This document shows, piece by piece, positions 53,551-62,236 of a DNA stretch of 64,000 nucleotides. The position numbers and the translations under genes are program-made. Source of the stretch: JALOOB01 sp040766655 (GTDB lineage Bacteria; Chloroflexota; Anaerolineae; CG2-30-64-16); NCBI GenBank assembly GCA_040766655.1, contig JAXGQB010000013.1:124001-188000 (forward strand), given 5' to 3'. The notes below the pieces were generated by a model. The model did not search any database, had not been told where the DNA came from, and was given only the letters and a program-made list of their open reading frames with translations. Each line of letters begins with the position of its first letter. Within the stretch, counting starts at the first letter, position 1.

Positions 53551-54954
53551 TCAGGGGCACTTGCCCGGCTTCCAGTCGATCACTGCGCGGATGCGCGCGG
53601 CATCGGTGAACCGTACGACGTACTTGCCGCTCCGCACGTTGGCGCCCAGGATCCATACGGTGTAGTAGATCCCGTCGGCTGGAAACGCGGTGAGCGCGGT
53701 GACCTCGTAGCCGCCATCCGCGGCGATAGTGAAATTGTGGCGATATTGGTTCGTTGCGGGCGGCCCCTCGACGTGGATGACCCAGCCCCTTCCGCCGCCG
53801 CCCTGCACGATTCCGACGATCTCCCCCGCGCTGCCTTTGTGCTCCTCGAAGTGGCGCAGCACCGGCTGGTAGCAGATGGGAGGTGGCGGTGTCACCGGCG
53901 TGTTGGTCGCGGTCGGTGGGGGCAGGGGGGTGGGCGTATACAGCGCACCCCCCGCGTCGACCAGCGTGATCGTGCCGGTGAAGATGGTCTCGTCCTTTTG
54001 GTCGTTGCTGCGCGCGGAGAGGATGAAGTACAACTCGTCGCGCGGCTGGATGGACACCGGCGGGACCGTGTAGGTCTGGAGATAGGTGTCCCAGCCGCCC
54101 AGGGTCCACCACCACAGCTGCTGTTCGCCCGCGGGTGCGCCGTCCTGGCCCGGCCGCCGCAGCACGATGCGCAGCGCCACGCCGTCGCCCCCGGCGACGC
54201 CCTTGGCGAAGGTGCCGGCGACCTGCACCTGGCCCTCGTACACGCTGGTCCAAACGCGCATGATGTCCGCGCGCGGCGCGGGACGGCCGGCGTTCTCGTT
54301 GAAGCCGGCCTGCGCGCCGTAGGTGGGCCCGCGCGGCGTGCGATAGATGCCGTTATCCCACGTCATGGCGTCGCTTTCCAGCGTGCCCTGGTAGCGGGAG
54401 CTGGCGTACCACCAGCCCGTCTTGGCGCCCGGGGCGGCGAAGTCGCGCACGCTGTCGGCCACCAACCACTCGGCCGGCGGTGGGGGCGTCTCGGTCTCGA
54501 CGATCGCCGGCACCGGGAAGTCGGTGGACACCACGGTGGCGGAGACCCACACCGGCGTGCCCCCGGCATCCACGACCTGCAGCCAATCGCTCCCGGCGTT
54601 GCGGCCGAGCACGGGGAAGGTGGCGCCCGTCTTGGCGCGGCCGACGACGGGGTAGTTCAGGCCCGGCCCGAGCCGCAGGTTCAGGTCCCCGTCCGAGCTG
54701 TACGTCGCGGTCGCCGCACCGGGCCCAACGGGCGTGGGCGAGGGCGTGAAGGTGGCGGTCGGCGGAGGCGTCTCGGTCGGGGTCAGCGTCGCGGTCGGTG
54801 GCGTGGTCGCCGTGGGCGGTGGCGGAACGGTGGGCGTGCTCGTGGGCCGTTCGATGCCGACGGTCGGAGGCGGCCCGGGTTGGCGCCCGCCGCAGCCCGT
54901 CAATGCCACGGCGATGATCATCAGCAGGGTGGCTCCCGCCCGTCGTCCGTTCAT
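53551..54954 (-). CDS. SH3b lipoprotein
   Basis: About 467 residues. A signal with lipobox 'AVALTGC' is followed by a Thr/Pro-rich linker, an SH3b domain ('LNLRLGPGLNYPVVGRAKTG...VWVSATVV'), and a large Trp-rich beta-sandwich region ('WWYASSRYQGTLESDAMTWDNG') resembling carbohydrate- or ligand-binding domains. A second Pro/Thr linker and a final small beta domain complete it. The ATG with GGGAGGGG upstream was chosen; an ATG at 54975 overlaps the upstream stop in an ATGA arrangement and is a reasonable alternative. It is the last gene of block D. Anchored on the outer membrane face, it probably binds the wall or a ligand. Confidence 0.83.
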   Translation of the reverse strand: MNGRRAGATLLMIIAVALTGCGGRQPGPPPTVGIERPTSTPTVPPPPTATTPPTATLTPTETPPPTATFTPSPTPVGPGAATATYSSDGDLNLRLGPGLNYPVVGRAKTGATFPVLGRNAGSDWLQVVDAGGTPVWVSATVVSTDFPVPAIVETETPPPPAEWLVADSVRDFAAPGAKTGWWYASSRYQGTLESDAMTWDNGIYRTPRGPTYGAQAGFNENAGRPAPRADIMRVWTSVYEGQVQVAGTFAKGVAGGDGVALRIVLRRPGQDGAPAGEQQLWWWTLGGWDTYLQTYTVPPVSIQPRDELYFILSARSNDQKDETIFTGTITLVDAGGALYTPTPLPPPTATNTPVTPPPPICYQPVLRHFEEHKGSAGEIVGIVQGGGGRGWVIHVEGPPATNQYRHNFTIAADGGYEVTALTAFPADGIYYTVWILGANVRSGKYVVRFTDAARIRAVIDWKPGKCP

Positions 54955-54971
54955 GCTGCGCCCCTCCCGTC

Positions 54972-56285
54972 TCATGGTTGCCAGGCAGGCAGGTGCAGGG
55001 CCGGCAGCGGGGTGTCGTCCCGCTCCGCGCCGGTCCAGTGGAGGAAGGTCCGGCCATCGCTGCAGCTGATGACAAGGCCGCGGTTGGTCGGCGCCCATGC
55101 GACGGATTCCGGCACGGCGCAGTTCACGTCAAGGCGCTCCGCGTTGGCGCCATCGGCCTCCGCAAGGTACACCCCCTGGCCCTGCGGCTCATCGGCCAGG
55201 AAGAAGAGGCGCCGCCCGTCGGGCGACCACGCGACGATCTTATCGCGATCGTAGGGCCGCTGCCAGGCGAGGTTCGTGCCCGGGCCCAGCAACCGGTCAT
55301 CCTGGCCGTCGGGCATCACCCGGCGCAGCTCCATTCGGTTGGTCTCGGTGACGTAGCGAGAGAACAGGATCGCATCGCCCGCCGGCGTCCACACGGGCGC
55401 GAGGTTCAGGCCCTTCGTGATCACCTCGCGCGCGCCCCCGGCATTGATGTCCGCGGTCCAAAGGCTGCCGACGGGCACGCCATCGGCCACGTGTTCCTTC
55501 GAGATGGTGATGTAGGCGACCTCCTTGGTGTCCGGAGAGATGGCAGCATCCGCGCGGCCCACTGCGCCGTCCTGCGGCTCGTAGGCGGTCACTTCGCCCG
55601 TGGGCCAGACCAGGGCCAGCGCGGGGGTGATCACCTCGCGCCGCGTCACGAGGAGGAAGGCATCGGCGCCGTGCCAGCTGATGCCTGCCCCAGGTGCGAG
55701 CTGGACGTCGAATGGAGTGGCCTTCATGAGGTCCAGGTCGAGCAGCGTCACCTGGCGGCGCTGCTCGTTCCACTCCAGGATGGCAAGGTGCTGTCCGGTG
55801 GGCGACCAGCCGCTGCCCGGCACTGCGACGAGCTCGCTGCCTGCCGACGAGATCAGCGTCGGCTCGTCGTCGCCGCGGCGGAACAGGGCCACCTGTGGTT
55901 CGCCGCCTTCGGTCACGGTCGTGGCGTAGTGGCGGCCGTCGGGCGACCAACGGGGGCCGCTCAGCACAGTCAGGGAGGATTGGATCCGGCTGTGATCTTC
56001 AGGTGTGAGCGACCAGCCGCTGAAGCCGGTGGGTTCACCCGGCTCGCCCGCAACCGGTGAACTGATGAGGACACCCTGCGACGTCACGGAGAGGATCGTC
56101 CTGGCTCCCTGTCGGGAGACGATGACGAACAGAATGGCAAGCAGGAGCGCACCCACCGCGCCGGGAATCAGCCAGCGCCCAAGCCTGGCGATGGGAAATG
56201 GCGCGATGATTGCCTCATCGCGCGTGGTTTCAGGCCAGAAGCTGCCCTGCTCCTCCAGTGATTCGGCCTTCGGAGATGTCATCAT
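54972..56285 (-). CDS. Membrane-anchored TolB/WD40-like propeller protein
   Basis: A 437-residue protein with one membrane helix near residues 37-57 ('LIPGAVGALLLAILFVIVS') and an outer propeller of about six blades ('GPRWSPDGRHYATTV', 'GSGWSPTGQHLAILE', 'VAWSPDGRRLFFLAD'). The N-terminal cytosolic tail of about 35 residues is acidic and could be a kinase target. It overlaps or nearly overlaps the SH3b lipoprotein gene. The propeller type matches that on the second vWA lipoprotein. Envelope partner of the AlbA_2 gene's operon. Confidence 0.83.
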   Translation of the reverse strand: MMTSPKAESLEEQGSFWPETTRDEAIIAPFPIARLGRWLIPGAVGALLLAILFVIVSRQGARTILSVTSQGVLISSPVAGEPGEPTGFSGWSLTPEDHSRIQSSLTVLSGPRWSPDGRHYATTVTEGGEPQVALFRRGDDEPTLISSAGSELVAVPGSGWSPTGQHLAILEWNEQRRQVTLLDLDLMKATPFDVQLAPGAGISWHGADAFLLVTRREVITPALALVWPTGEVTAYEPQDGAVGRADAAISPDTKEVAYITISKEHVADGVPVGSLWTADINAGGAREVITKGLNLAPVWTPAGDAILFSRYVTETNRMELRRVMPDGQDDRLLGPGTNLAWQRPYDRDKIVAWSPDGRRLFFLADEPQGQGVYLAEADGANAERLDVNCAVPESVAWAPTNRGLVISCSDGRTFLHWTGAERDDTPLPALHLPAWQP

Positions 56286-56296
56286 GCGCTACCGCC

Positions 56297-56653
56297 TTAT
56301 CTGAATGAGATGTGGAATGCGCCCATCATCCGTTCTTTCGCTGCTTCGAGGACCACCTCGAACTCGACGACGTAGACCGGGAAGACCTCTGCCGGCGTGC
56401 TGTTCTGCAGTGCCGGAGGGAAAGCCATTGCCAGTCGCTGCCTGGCGGACGTTCGTCCGGGCTCGATGCTGCCGAACCCGAGCTGCCTGGGATTGACCTC
56501 CACCTGGCTCCGCGGACGGAAGTTCACCCAGACCCGATCGGCCCTGGTCGTCCCCTCATTGGATACGAAGAGGACCAGGCCCGTGCGCTCCTCAGCGAGC
56601 GTGAGCCGGAGATCCCCCAGGGGCGTCTCGACCGGCGAGTTCATGCGCCGCAC
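56297..56653 (-). CDS. Small Ig-like beta-sandwich protein
   Basis: A 118-residue protein with alternating strands ('TGLVLFVSNEGTTRADRVWVNFRP', 'VFPVYVVEFEVVLEAA') typical of CARDB/Ig-like sandwiches. It lacks a signal peptide or membrane helix, so it is probably cytosolic. A similar sandwich is embedded in the propeller proteins at 6320-9253 and 33766-36777. The start is either GTG at 56653 or ATG at 56644. It sits between two membrane-protein genes, 17 nt after the upstream stop. Confidence 0.7.
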   Translation of the reverse strand: MRRMNSPVETPLGDLRLTLAEERTGLVLFVSNEGTTRADRVWVNFRPRSQVEVNPRQLGFGSIEPGRTSARQRLAMAFPPALQNSTPAEVFPVYVVEFEVVLEAAKERMMGAFHISFR

Positions 56654-56670
56654 GACGTATCACATCCTCG

Positions 56671-58455
56671 CTAAGATGCGGCCCTGGCCGCGCGGATTTC
56701 CTCGGCGATGCGGCCTGCGAGGTCCAGCCCGTCCTTGTCCTGCAGGCACAGCAGGTCTTCCGCCTTCTTAGCCGTATCCTTGTTGCGTGGGTCGTGCGCG
56801 CAGCGCACGCGCACGTCCACCTGTGTTGCCGGCGGCCGCCGGCTGTGGGTGCGTGCCAGGGGGTCGTTGCCATGGCCCGACACCACTACGTGTACGTCGT
56901 AGACATCCAGCCTGTCCTGATCTACTGCGCGGCCGGTTATCTCCCAATAGTGCAGGCTTGTGTTCAGTGCCCCGGCCGGGTTCAGGCGGGGGGCTGCCTC
57001 CACGATGCGCACCAGGTCGACGCCCCGGTCCTCGAGGACGCGGGCGATCTCCCTGACGACTACGTCATCCGGCGCGCCGTCACACGCCAGGCTGACCCCG
57101 GCAGCGTATTCGTGTTCGTATGCCAGGCGCCTGAGGTCCAACGCGAGCGTGCCGGTCAGCACGGACAGGCGATGGATGATCACGGCGTTCTCTGAGGCCT
57201 TGAGCCCCCATGCGGTCCAGACACGGTCGGCCGAGATCTGGAGGCCGGAGAGCAGGCCGTCGAACGAGATCCTGAATTTGCCGGTGATGTGTTCCAGCTG
57301 GTCCTGGTACTCGACGATCGGTTCGGCAAAGTCGATCTCGAGCTTCAGGCCCGTGTCCGAGAAGGCAAGATTGCGCCACACGATGGTGTTGGCGTCGGCA
57401 TCGTACCGGCCGGCCATGACTTGCAGCACCCGCAGTTGACGGGGCACATCCAGCTGGCAGTAGTCTAATCCCAGGTTGGGCAGGTTCGCCGGCCCGCGCC
57501 AGTCGAAGCAGATGGTCAGGCGCCGGCTGTTGTCGGGGGAGAGCTCCGGCCGGCAGGAGAGGATGCAGCGGCGTTCTTCGTCGTCTCCTTCGTGCAGGAC
57601 ATCCTCCCGGATGCCATAGGGAGCCAAGATGGAAAACTCGTGAACCGAGTCGCCGGTCACGGCCTCGGCGGCAGGTTTGCGCAGAACGATCCGGTGCCCG
57701 TGCTCGAAGCCGGCGCCGGTGACGACATTGCGCAACCCCTCGATGGCAACAACGCCGGCGCGCACGTGCGCACCGACCTGGAGGCCGTCGTACTGGCTGC
57801 GATAGCTGCCGTAGTCCTCGAGATCGTTTCGTTCCGGCTGGACGTGTACGTCAAGCCGGCAATCCTGGCCGTCGATCGAGGCAATGTTGTCGAGGCCGTT
57901 GCCGATGTTGATATTCACCCGTTCCGTCGCGTCGATCTCATAGGTGCACGCGACCGGATAGTCGGGCACGGCTGGCGGAAGTCCCCTGGCTTTCGTGTGG
58001 TACAGGCTTTCACGTTGGGCTAGGAGTGCGAGGGCCCAGCCGAACAGCCCGGCCGCGGCCAGGCCCGCGATGGCCAGCAGCGCCCGGGTGCCCATGAGTG
58101 CAACGCCGGCCGGCATAAAGTCGTCGTAGCGGGCCACAGCGCGCACCAACAACGCGATGAGGAGCGCAGAGAGTATCAGCCCCAGTGCCTGAACTGCAAC
58201 CGGGCTCCACGACAGGTGCTGATGCTCGCCCGCGTGCGCCGCCGCCCCAAACGATCGGTCGAGGGCCGGCAGGCCGGGGAAGTCGTGCTGTTCGCGCAGG
58301 AGGGCACGCGGGTGCGGATTGGTCTCGCCTCTCGTGAGATAGGCTCCCGAATGATGGCAGATGGCATGCACATCCGGCTCATGGCTCTGGTGGCTGAAGA
58401 TGGGAGAGGCATCGTCAGCTTCGATGCGAGGCGCTGCGATCTTGAGGCTGGGCAT
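56671..58455 (-). CDS. Two-TM membrane protein of unknown function
   Basis: A 594-residue protein. A His-containing cytosolic N-terminus (about 1-85) is followed by two membrane helices (about 90-107 and 120-146). The long C-terminal part then lies on the cytosolic side and is rich in beta strands ('CTYEIDATERVNINIGNGLDNIASI', then Ig-like repeats with Cys residues). The last 150 residues are alpha/beta. I do not recognise the family. It follows the AlbA_2 gene by 11 nt and is probably its membrane partner. Confidence 0.72.
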   Translation of the reverse strand: MPSLKIAAPRIEADDASPIFSHQSHEPDVHAICHHSGAYLTRGETNPHPRALLREQHDFPGLPALDRSFGAAAHAGEHQHLSWSPVAVQALGLILSALLIALLVRAVARYDDFMPAGVALMGTRALLAIAGLAAAGLFGWALALLAQRESLYHTKARGLPPAVPDYPVACTYEIDATERVNINIGNGLDNIASIDGQDCRLDVHVQPERNDLEDYGSYRSQYDGLQVGAHVRAGVVAIEGLRNVVTGAGFEHGHRIVLRKPAAEAVTGDSVHEFSILAPYGIREDVLHEGDDEERRCILSCRPELSPDNSRRLTICFDWRGPANLPNLGLDYCQLDVPRQLRVLQVMAGRYDADANTIVWRNLAFSDTGLKLEIDFAEPIVEYQDQLEHITGKFRISFDGLLSGLQISADRVWTAWGLKASENAVIIHRLSVLTGTLALDLRRLAYEHEYAAGVSLACDGAPDDVVVREIARVLEDRGVDLVRIVEAAPRLNPAGALNTSLHYWEITGRAVDQDRLDVYDVHVVVSGHGNDPLARTHSRRPPATQVDVRVRCAHDPRNKDTAKKAEDLLCLQDKDGLDLAGRIAEEIRAARAAS

Positions 58456-58466
58456 GGCTGGCTCCT

Positions 58467-60800
58467 CTACTCGGTGCGCAGGTGCAGCAGACGTTGCTTC
58501 AGGGTGCGATGGATCGCGATCTGTAGCTGCGCGATTTCGTCAGGCGCAGCCTCATAGTAGGCGGGGGTTGGCGTCATGGGCGCGTCGTCATCCCCGGGCG
58601 GTTCTCCGCTGCCGCTTACACGTCGATCGCCGGCGCCCCACAGGCCGACGCGTACGTGCAGCGCCCCCGCATGGGTCTGCTCCCGGTCGATCCTCTGCGC
58701 TTCGTAACGCAATTCGCGCGTGACCGGCCGGCTGTCGCATTCCAACTCAGCAATGAGACGAATGTCGCGATGACCATGGCTGCGGAGGCCTTCCACGCTG
58801 GCGACCGTGCGTCCTGCCTGGCCGGTTGCCCGGGGCCCGGTCACGCGCTGGATGCGGAAGCCGTTATCGGCCAGCGTCTGGACCACGTCATCCAGCCGCT
58901 CTTCATCCAGTGTCACATCCTGGGCCCAGAAGTCGAGGTAGGATGCGCGGCGCCGGCGCTCGAACATTTCGTAGAGCTGTGCCCGGAAGTGGACATTCAG
59001 ATAGGTGGTCTTGTAGATGGGAAGTTCCTGGAGCCATGCCCGGCCATCGCCGGTGCGATCGTCGTCTTCACACCGGGCGACTTTGGTGCCGGAGGCGAGT
59101 ACGCCGTCCAGCGCAAGAACCAATGTCCCCTCAACATCAGCGCTTTCCTGGGGCACGACATGTCCTTCTTCATCGAATTCCATGGCAATGTAACGAAGCG
59201 GAGCCGCTAGCTGGAGGATGTAGCCGTCCGTTAGTGCACTGCGCTGGAAGAGGCAGGGCTGCCAGACATCGGCGTGAAGCTGGTGATCGTAGGCGACTTG
59301 AGCGTTCTCGGGCACAGCTTCACCTGTCCGGCCGGTCACCACTCGCATCTCTCCCCGGACGCCCTGTCGCACATCGGGCGGCGGCGCAACCGCTCGCACC
59401 AGCCTGGCGTGTTCCAGGCGCACCTGGCCCGCGTTTGCCATGGCGTCGCCATAGCCCATGCCGGCCATGAATCGGCGATAGGTGTCCGCTGGATCGAGCT
59501 TCTGCAGGGCCGTGCCGGACCAGACATAAGCCTCTTCCCCATAGAGTGTGATGGGCATTCCCGCCCTCTGCACGGCGACTGCGGCCAGGGTCTGGTTGCC
59601 CGCCTGAGCGGTCAGGACTGGAGACACCACTGGTCGCGGATGGAGCCTGCGCAACTCCTCTTCGAGACGTGCCTCAACCTGCGACGCGTCGCCCGAGCGA
59701 GCGCCTTCGTCGGCGGGCAACGATATGATGACGCGTCCCCGTCCCCGTTCGGAGTTGAGCAGGCCACAGATGTAGGCGCCGATGGGGAGGGCGTCAAGTC
59801 CGTTCTGGCCGTTCAACACCGCGACATCGGGCGAATTGCGCAGCCGCGCACTGCCATCCGAGTCGAGCATGTCATCCAGGTAGACGCTGAGGGAGTCCTG
59901 GGCATGCGCCGGTCGCGTGCGCCCTGCCGTCTCGGCGTTAGTTTTGCCTTCGCGACGATAGACCTTGCCGCCGACCTCGTGCACTGCGTCTCCGGACAGC
60001 GGTACGTCGACCCGACAGACGATCTTGTGATTCATGACTGAGACGAATCGTGGAGGCGCGAATCGTACGGGGGGATCGCATTGCAGTGCCGCGCGCATGA
60101 GCAGGTCGGCAACGAGGCGCTGTGTGGCGGGCGAATCGTCGGCCAGGCCTCGTATCTCTGTGCCCCGGCCTGTGCCCAGGAAGATGGAGCCGCCGGTGGT
60201 GTTGGCAAGCGCTGCGAGGTTCTGGGCGAGGGTTTCGATGCCTTGGGGCGACGATGTGGGGGGCGGCAGCAGCACCTGCTGCTGATCATCGCCCTGCAGC
60301 AGCATTCGTTCCACCTCCTGCGACTCGTCGGTCTTCAACTGCCGCCACAAATCGGGCACCCACAGAGAGAGGCGCAGGTGGAGCGAATTGCCGAATGCCT
60401 CCGGGTTGTGAGGCTTCAGCAACTCGCCGCCGTCATCGAAGACTTCAGCGTCGATAGTCATGAGGGTGGTCTGCGGCTTGGCGACTTCGTACGTTGCGGA
60501 CAGCACCGCGCGGCGAGCGCTGTGCATATGCTCCCGAAGTGCTTCACCGGCAGGCAGCTCGATCGGCAGGGTCTCCGGACTGTCGGAGTTCCCGGGGAAC
60601 GTCACGCACAACTCGCCGACAGCCAACGTTGCTTTGTGGGGGGACGACTCTTTGAGTCGTGAGGGCTGGTAGGGGACGATGGCATCGATCTGGCCTTCTG
60701 CCTGCTGCCAGCGGGTCTGGCAGATCCGTCCCAGTCCGACTTCGTAAGAATAGAATTCCCGGGCGTAAATGCCGGCCCGGAGCGCGCCGGTAGATTTCAC
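58467..60800 (-). CDS. Tandem AlbA_2 (Schlafen-type) domain protein
   Basis: A 777-residue soluble protein. The region around residues 170-300 has the AlbA_2/Schlafen pattern: 'NLAALANTTGGSIFLGTG...IRGLADD', 'CDPPVRF', 'IVCRVDVPLS...VYRREG'. A second, similar but weaker unit follows at about 325-470 ('ICGLLNSERGRGRVIISL...PVVSPVL'). The C-terminal 280 residues are alpha/beta with no known motif. AlbA_2 domains are known as nucleic-acid-binding or nuclease modules in regulators and defence proteins. The start is GTG, fixed by AAGGAGG five bases upstream; a 38-codon longer frame is not supported. It is the first gene of block D. Confidence 0.8.
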   Translation of the reverse strand: MKSTGALRAGIYAREFYSYEVGLGRICQTRWQQAEGQIDAIVPYQPSRLKESSPHKATLAVGELCVTFPGNSDSPETLPIELPAGEALREHMHSARRAVLSATYEVAKPQTTLMTIDAEVFDDGGELLKPHNPEAFGNSLHLRLSLWVPDLWRQLKTDESQEVERMLLQGDDQQQVLLPPPTSSPQGIETLAQNLAALANTTGGSIFLGTGRGTEIRGLADDSPATQRLVADLLMRAALQCDPPVRFAPPRFVSVMNHKIVCRVDVPLSGDAVHEVGGKVYRREGKTNAETAGRTRPAHAQDSLSVYLDDMLDSDGSARLRNSPDVAVLNGQNGLDALPIGAYICGLLNSERGRGRVIISLPADEGARSGDASQVEARLEEELRRLHPRPVVSPVLTAQAGNQTLAAVAVQRAGMPITLYGEEAYVWSGTALQKLDPADTYRRFMAGMGYGDAMANAGQVRLEHARLVRAVAPPPDVRQGVRGEMRVVTGRTGEAVPENAQVAYDHQLHADVWQPCLFQRSALTDGYILQLAAPLRYIAMEFDEEGHVVPQESADVEGTLVLALDGVLASGTKVARCEDDDRTGDGRAWLQELPIYKTTYLNVHFRAQLYEMFERRRRASYLDFWAQDVTLDEERLDDVVQTLADNGFRIQRVTGPRATGQAGRTVASVEGLRSHGHRDIRLIAELECDSRPVTRELRYEAQRIDREQTHAGALHVRVGLWGAGDRRVSGSGEPPGDDDAPMTPTPAYYEAAPDEIAQLQIAIHRTLKQRLLHLRTE

Positions 60801-60904
60801 AGTGCCTCCTTGCCTGGTAGGAGAACGTGGACCCATGTGTTCGGCACGACAATAGAAGGTCGACGGCGGAGATAACGGCAGTCGACAGGAGCGACAACAG
60901 TGGG

Positions 60905-60933
60905 ATTCTAGCACAAAGAGAAAAGAGCTACAA
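60905..60933 (-). promoter_or_regulatory. Promoter for block D
   Basis: On the minus strand TTGTAG (complement of 60928-60933), exactly 17 nt, then TAGAAT (complement of 60905-60910) preceded by TGC, an extended -10. It lies about 100 nt upstream of the AlbA_2 gene's GTG. Confidence 0.65.
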
Positions 60934-61005
60934 ACCCGGTCGATGCATGTTGATACTGCATCTTGACGCGCAGGGACCTCTCTGTCCCGCGCTTCGCGCG
61001 GCGGC

Positions 61006-62172
61006 TTACCTTACCGCCAGGTACTCGCCCGCGGTCTCCAGCCATTCGATGATCTGGATGTGCTGGGGACACTGCGCCTCGCATTCCCCACAGGCCACGC
61101 AGTTGTCCGCGCGCTCGGCCTCGGACAGCCAGTTGGCGTACGCATTCCGCCCGTACTCCGGCGCGTTGAACATCATCGCTTCGTTGTAGTAGCTGAAGAT
61201 CGCCGGTATCTTCACGCCGTTGGGGCACGGCTGGCAGTACTTGCAGTCGGTGCACGGGATGGGCATCAGCCGCTTGTATTCGTCGCGCACCTGGCCGACC
61301 AGGGCCAGCTCCTCGCCGGCGAGCAGGCCGGGCGCCGAACGGCCCGCGCTGATCACATTCTCCTTCACCTGCTCCAGCGTGCTCATGCCGCTCAGCACGA
61401 GTGACACCTCGGGCTGGCTCCACACCCACTGCAGGGCCCATTCGGCCGGCGTGCGCCGGCGAGCCGCGCCGTCCCACAGGGCCTGGATGGAGGGTGGCAA
61501 GCCTCGCCCGGGGCGCTGCCCTGCCCGGCCGGCCAGCAGGCCCCCGCGCAGCGGCTCCATCACGATCACGCCCAGCCCCTTGTCCGCCGCGTACTTCAGC
61601 CCGCGCGTGCCAGCCTGGTAGTCCACGTCCAGGTAGTTGTATTGAATCTGGCAAAAGGTCCAGTTGTCGTACGCGTCCACGATCTCCTTGAACGCGTCGA
61701 AGCTGTCGTGAAACGAGAAGCCGAGATGCCCGATCCGGCCGTCCGCCATCGCCCGCTCGGCCCAGTCGAGCACGCCGAGGTCGCGCACCGAGCGCCATCG
61801 GCCGGCCTCCAGCGAGTGGAGCAGGTAGAAATCGATCTTCGCGATGTCAAGCCGCGCCAGTTGCTCGTCGAGCAGCCGGTCGAAGTCGGCCGGTTCCTTC
61901 ACCAGCCAGCACGGCTGCTTCGTCGCCACCTTCACGCGCTCGCGGTATCCGTCCTTGAGGGCGCGGCCGACGAATGCCTCAGAGGTGCCCTGGTGGTAGG
62001 GGTACGCCGTGTCGACGTAGTTCACGCCGTGGTCGATGGCATAGCGGATCAGCTTCGTCGCCCTCGGTTCGTCGATGCGGCCCGGGTCTGCGTCGATCAC
62101 CGGCAGCCTCATCGCGCCGAAGCCCAGTGCCGAGGGCTGCCAATCCAGCCTGCCAAAGGTGCGGTATTTCAT
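61006..62172 (-). CDS. Aldo/keto reductase with C-terminal 4Fe-4S ferredoxin domain
   Basis: A 388-residue enzyme. The N-terminal aldo/keto reductase barrel has 'YVDTAYPYHQG' (catalytic Asp/Tyr region) and 'IDFYLLHSLE'. The C-terminal 100 residues hold two cysteine clusters, 'CTDCKYCQPCPNG' and 'CVACGECEAQCPQ', typical of the Fe-S subgroup of predicted aldo/keto reductases. It is cytosolic, and reduction of a carbonyl substrate is likely though the substrate cannot be told. GGGGGGAT lies ahead of the ATG. It looks like ordinary metabolism unrelated to the signalling island. It carries its own extended -10 promoter and a possible operator. Confidence 0.93.
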   Translation of the reverse strand: MKYRTFGRLDWQPSALGFGAMRLPVIDADPGRIDEPRATKLIRYAIDHGVNYVDTAYPYHQGTSEAFVGRALKDGYRERVKVATKQPCWLVKEPADFDRLLDEQLARLDIAKIDFYLLHSLEAGRWRSVRDLGVLDWAERAMADGRIGHLGFSFHDSFDAFKEIVDAYDNWTFCQIQYNYLDVDYQAGTRGLKYAADKGLGVIVMEPLRGGLLAGRAGQRPGRGLPPSIQALWDGAARRRTPAEWALQWVWSQPEVSLVLSGMSTLEQVKENVISAGRSAPGLLAGEELALVGQVRDEYKRLMPIPCTDCKYCQPCPNGVKIPAIFSYYNEAMMFNAPEYGRNAYANWLSEAERADNCVACGECEAQCPQHIQIIEWLETAGEYLAVR

Positions 62173-62195
62173 CCGGATCCCCCCAAAGAAGAAGT

Positions 62196-62211
62196 CGTGA
62201 CGTCCGTCACG
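62196..62211. promoter_or_regulatory. Palindrome at reductase start site (operator-like)
   Basis: CGTGACG-TC-CGTCACG, a perfect 7-bp-arm palindrome lying just downstream of the reductase promoter's -10 box and about where transcription should begin. The position suits a repressor site. Confidence 0.45.
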
Positions 62212-62217
62212 GGGCCC

Positions 62218-62226
62218 ATTATAACA
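62218..62226 (-). promoter_or_regulatory. Extended -10 promoter of the reductase gene
   Basis: On the minus strand TGTTATAAT (complement of 62218-62226), a consensus extended -10 about 45 nt ahead of the reductase ATG. The -35 region, inside the end of the Nudix gene, is poor. Confidence 0.5.
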
Positions 62227-62236
62227 CGCGCCGCGA

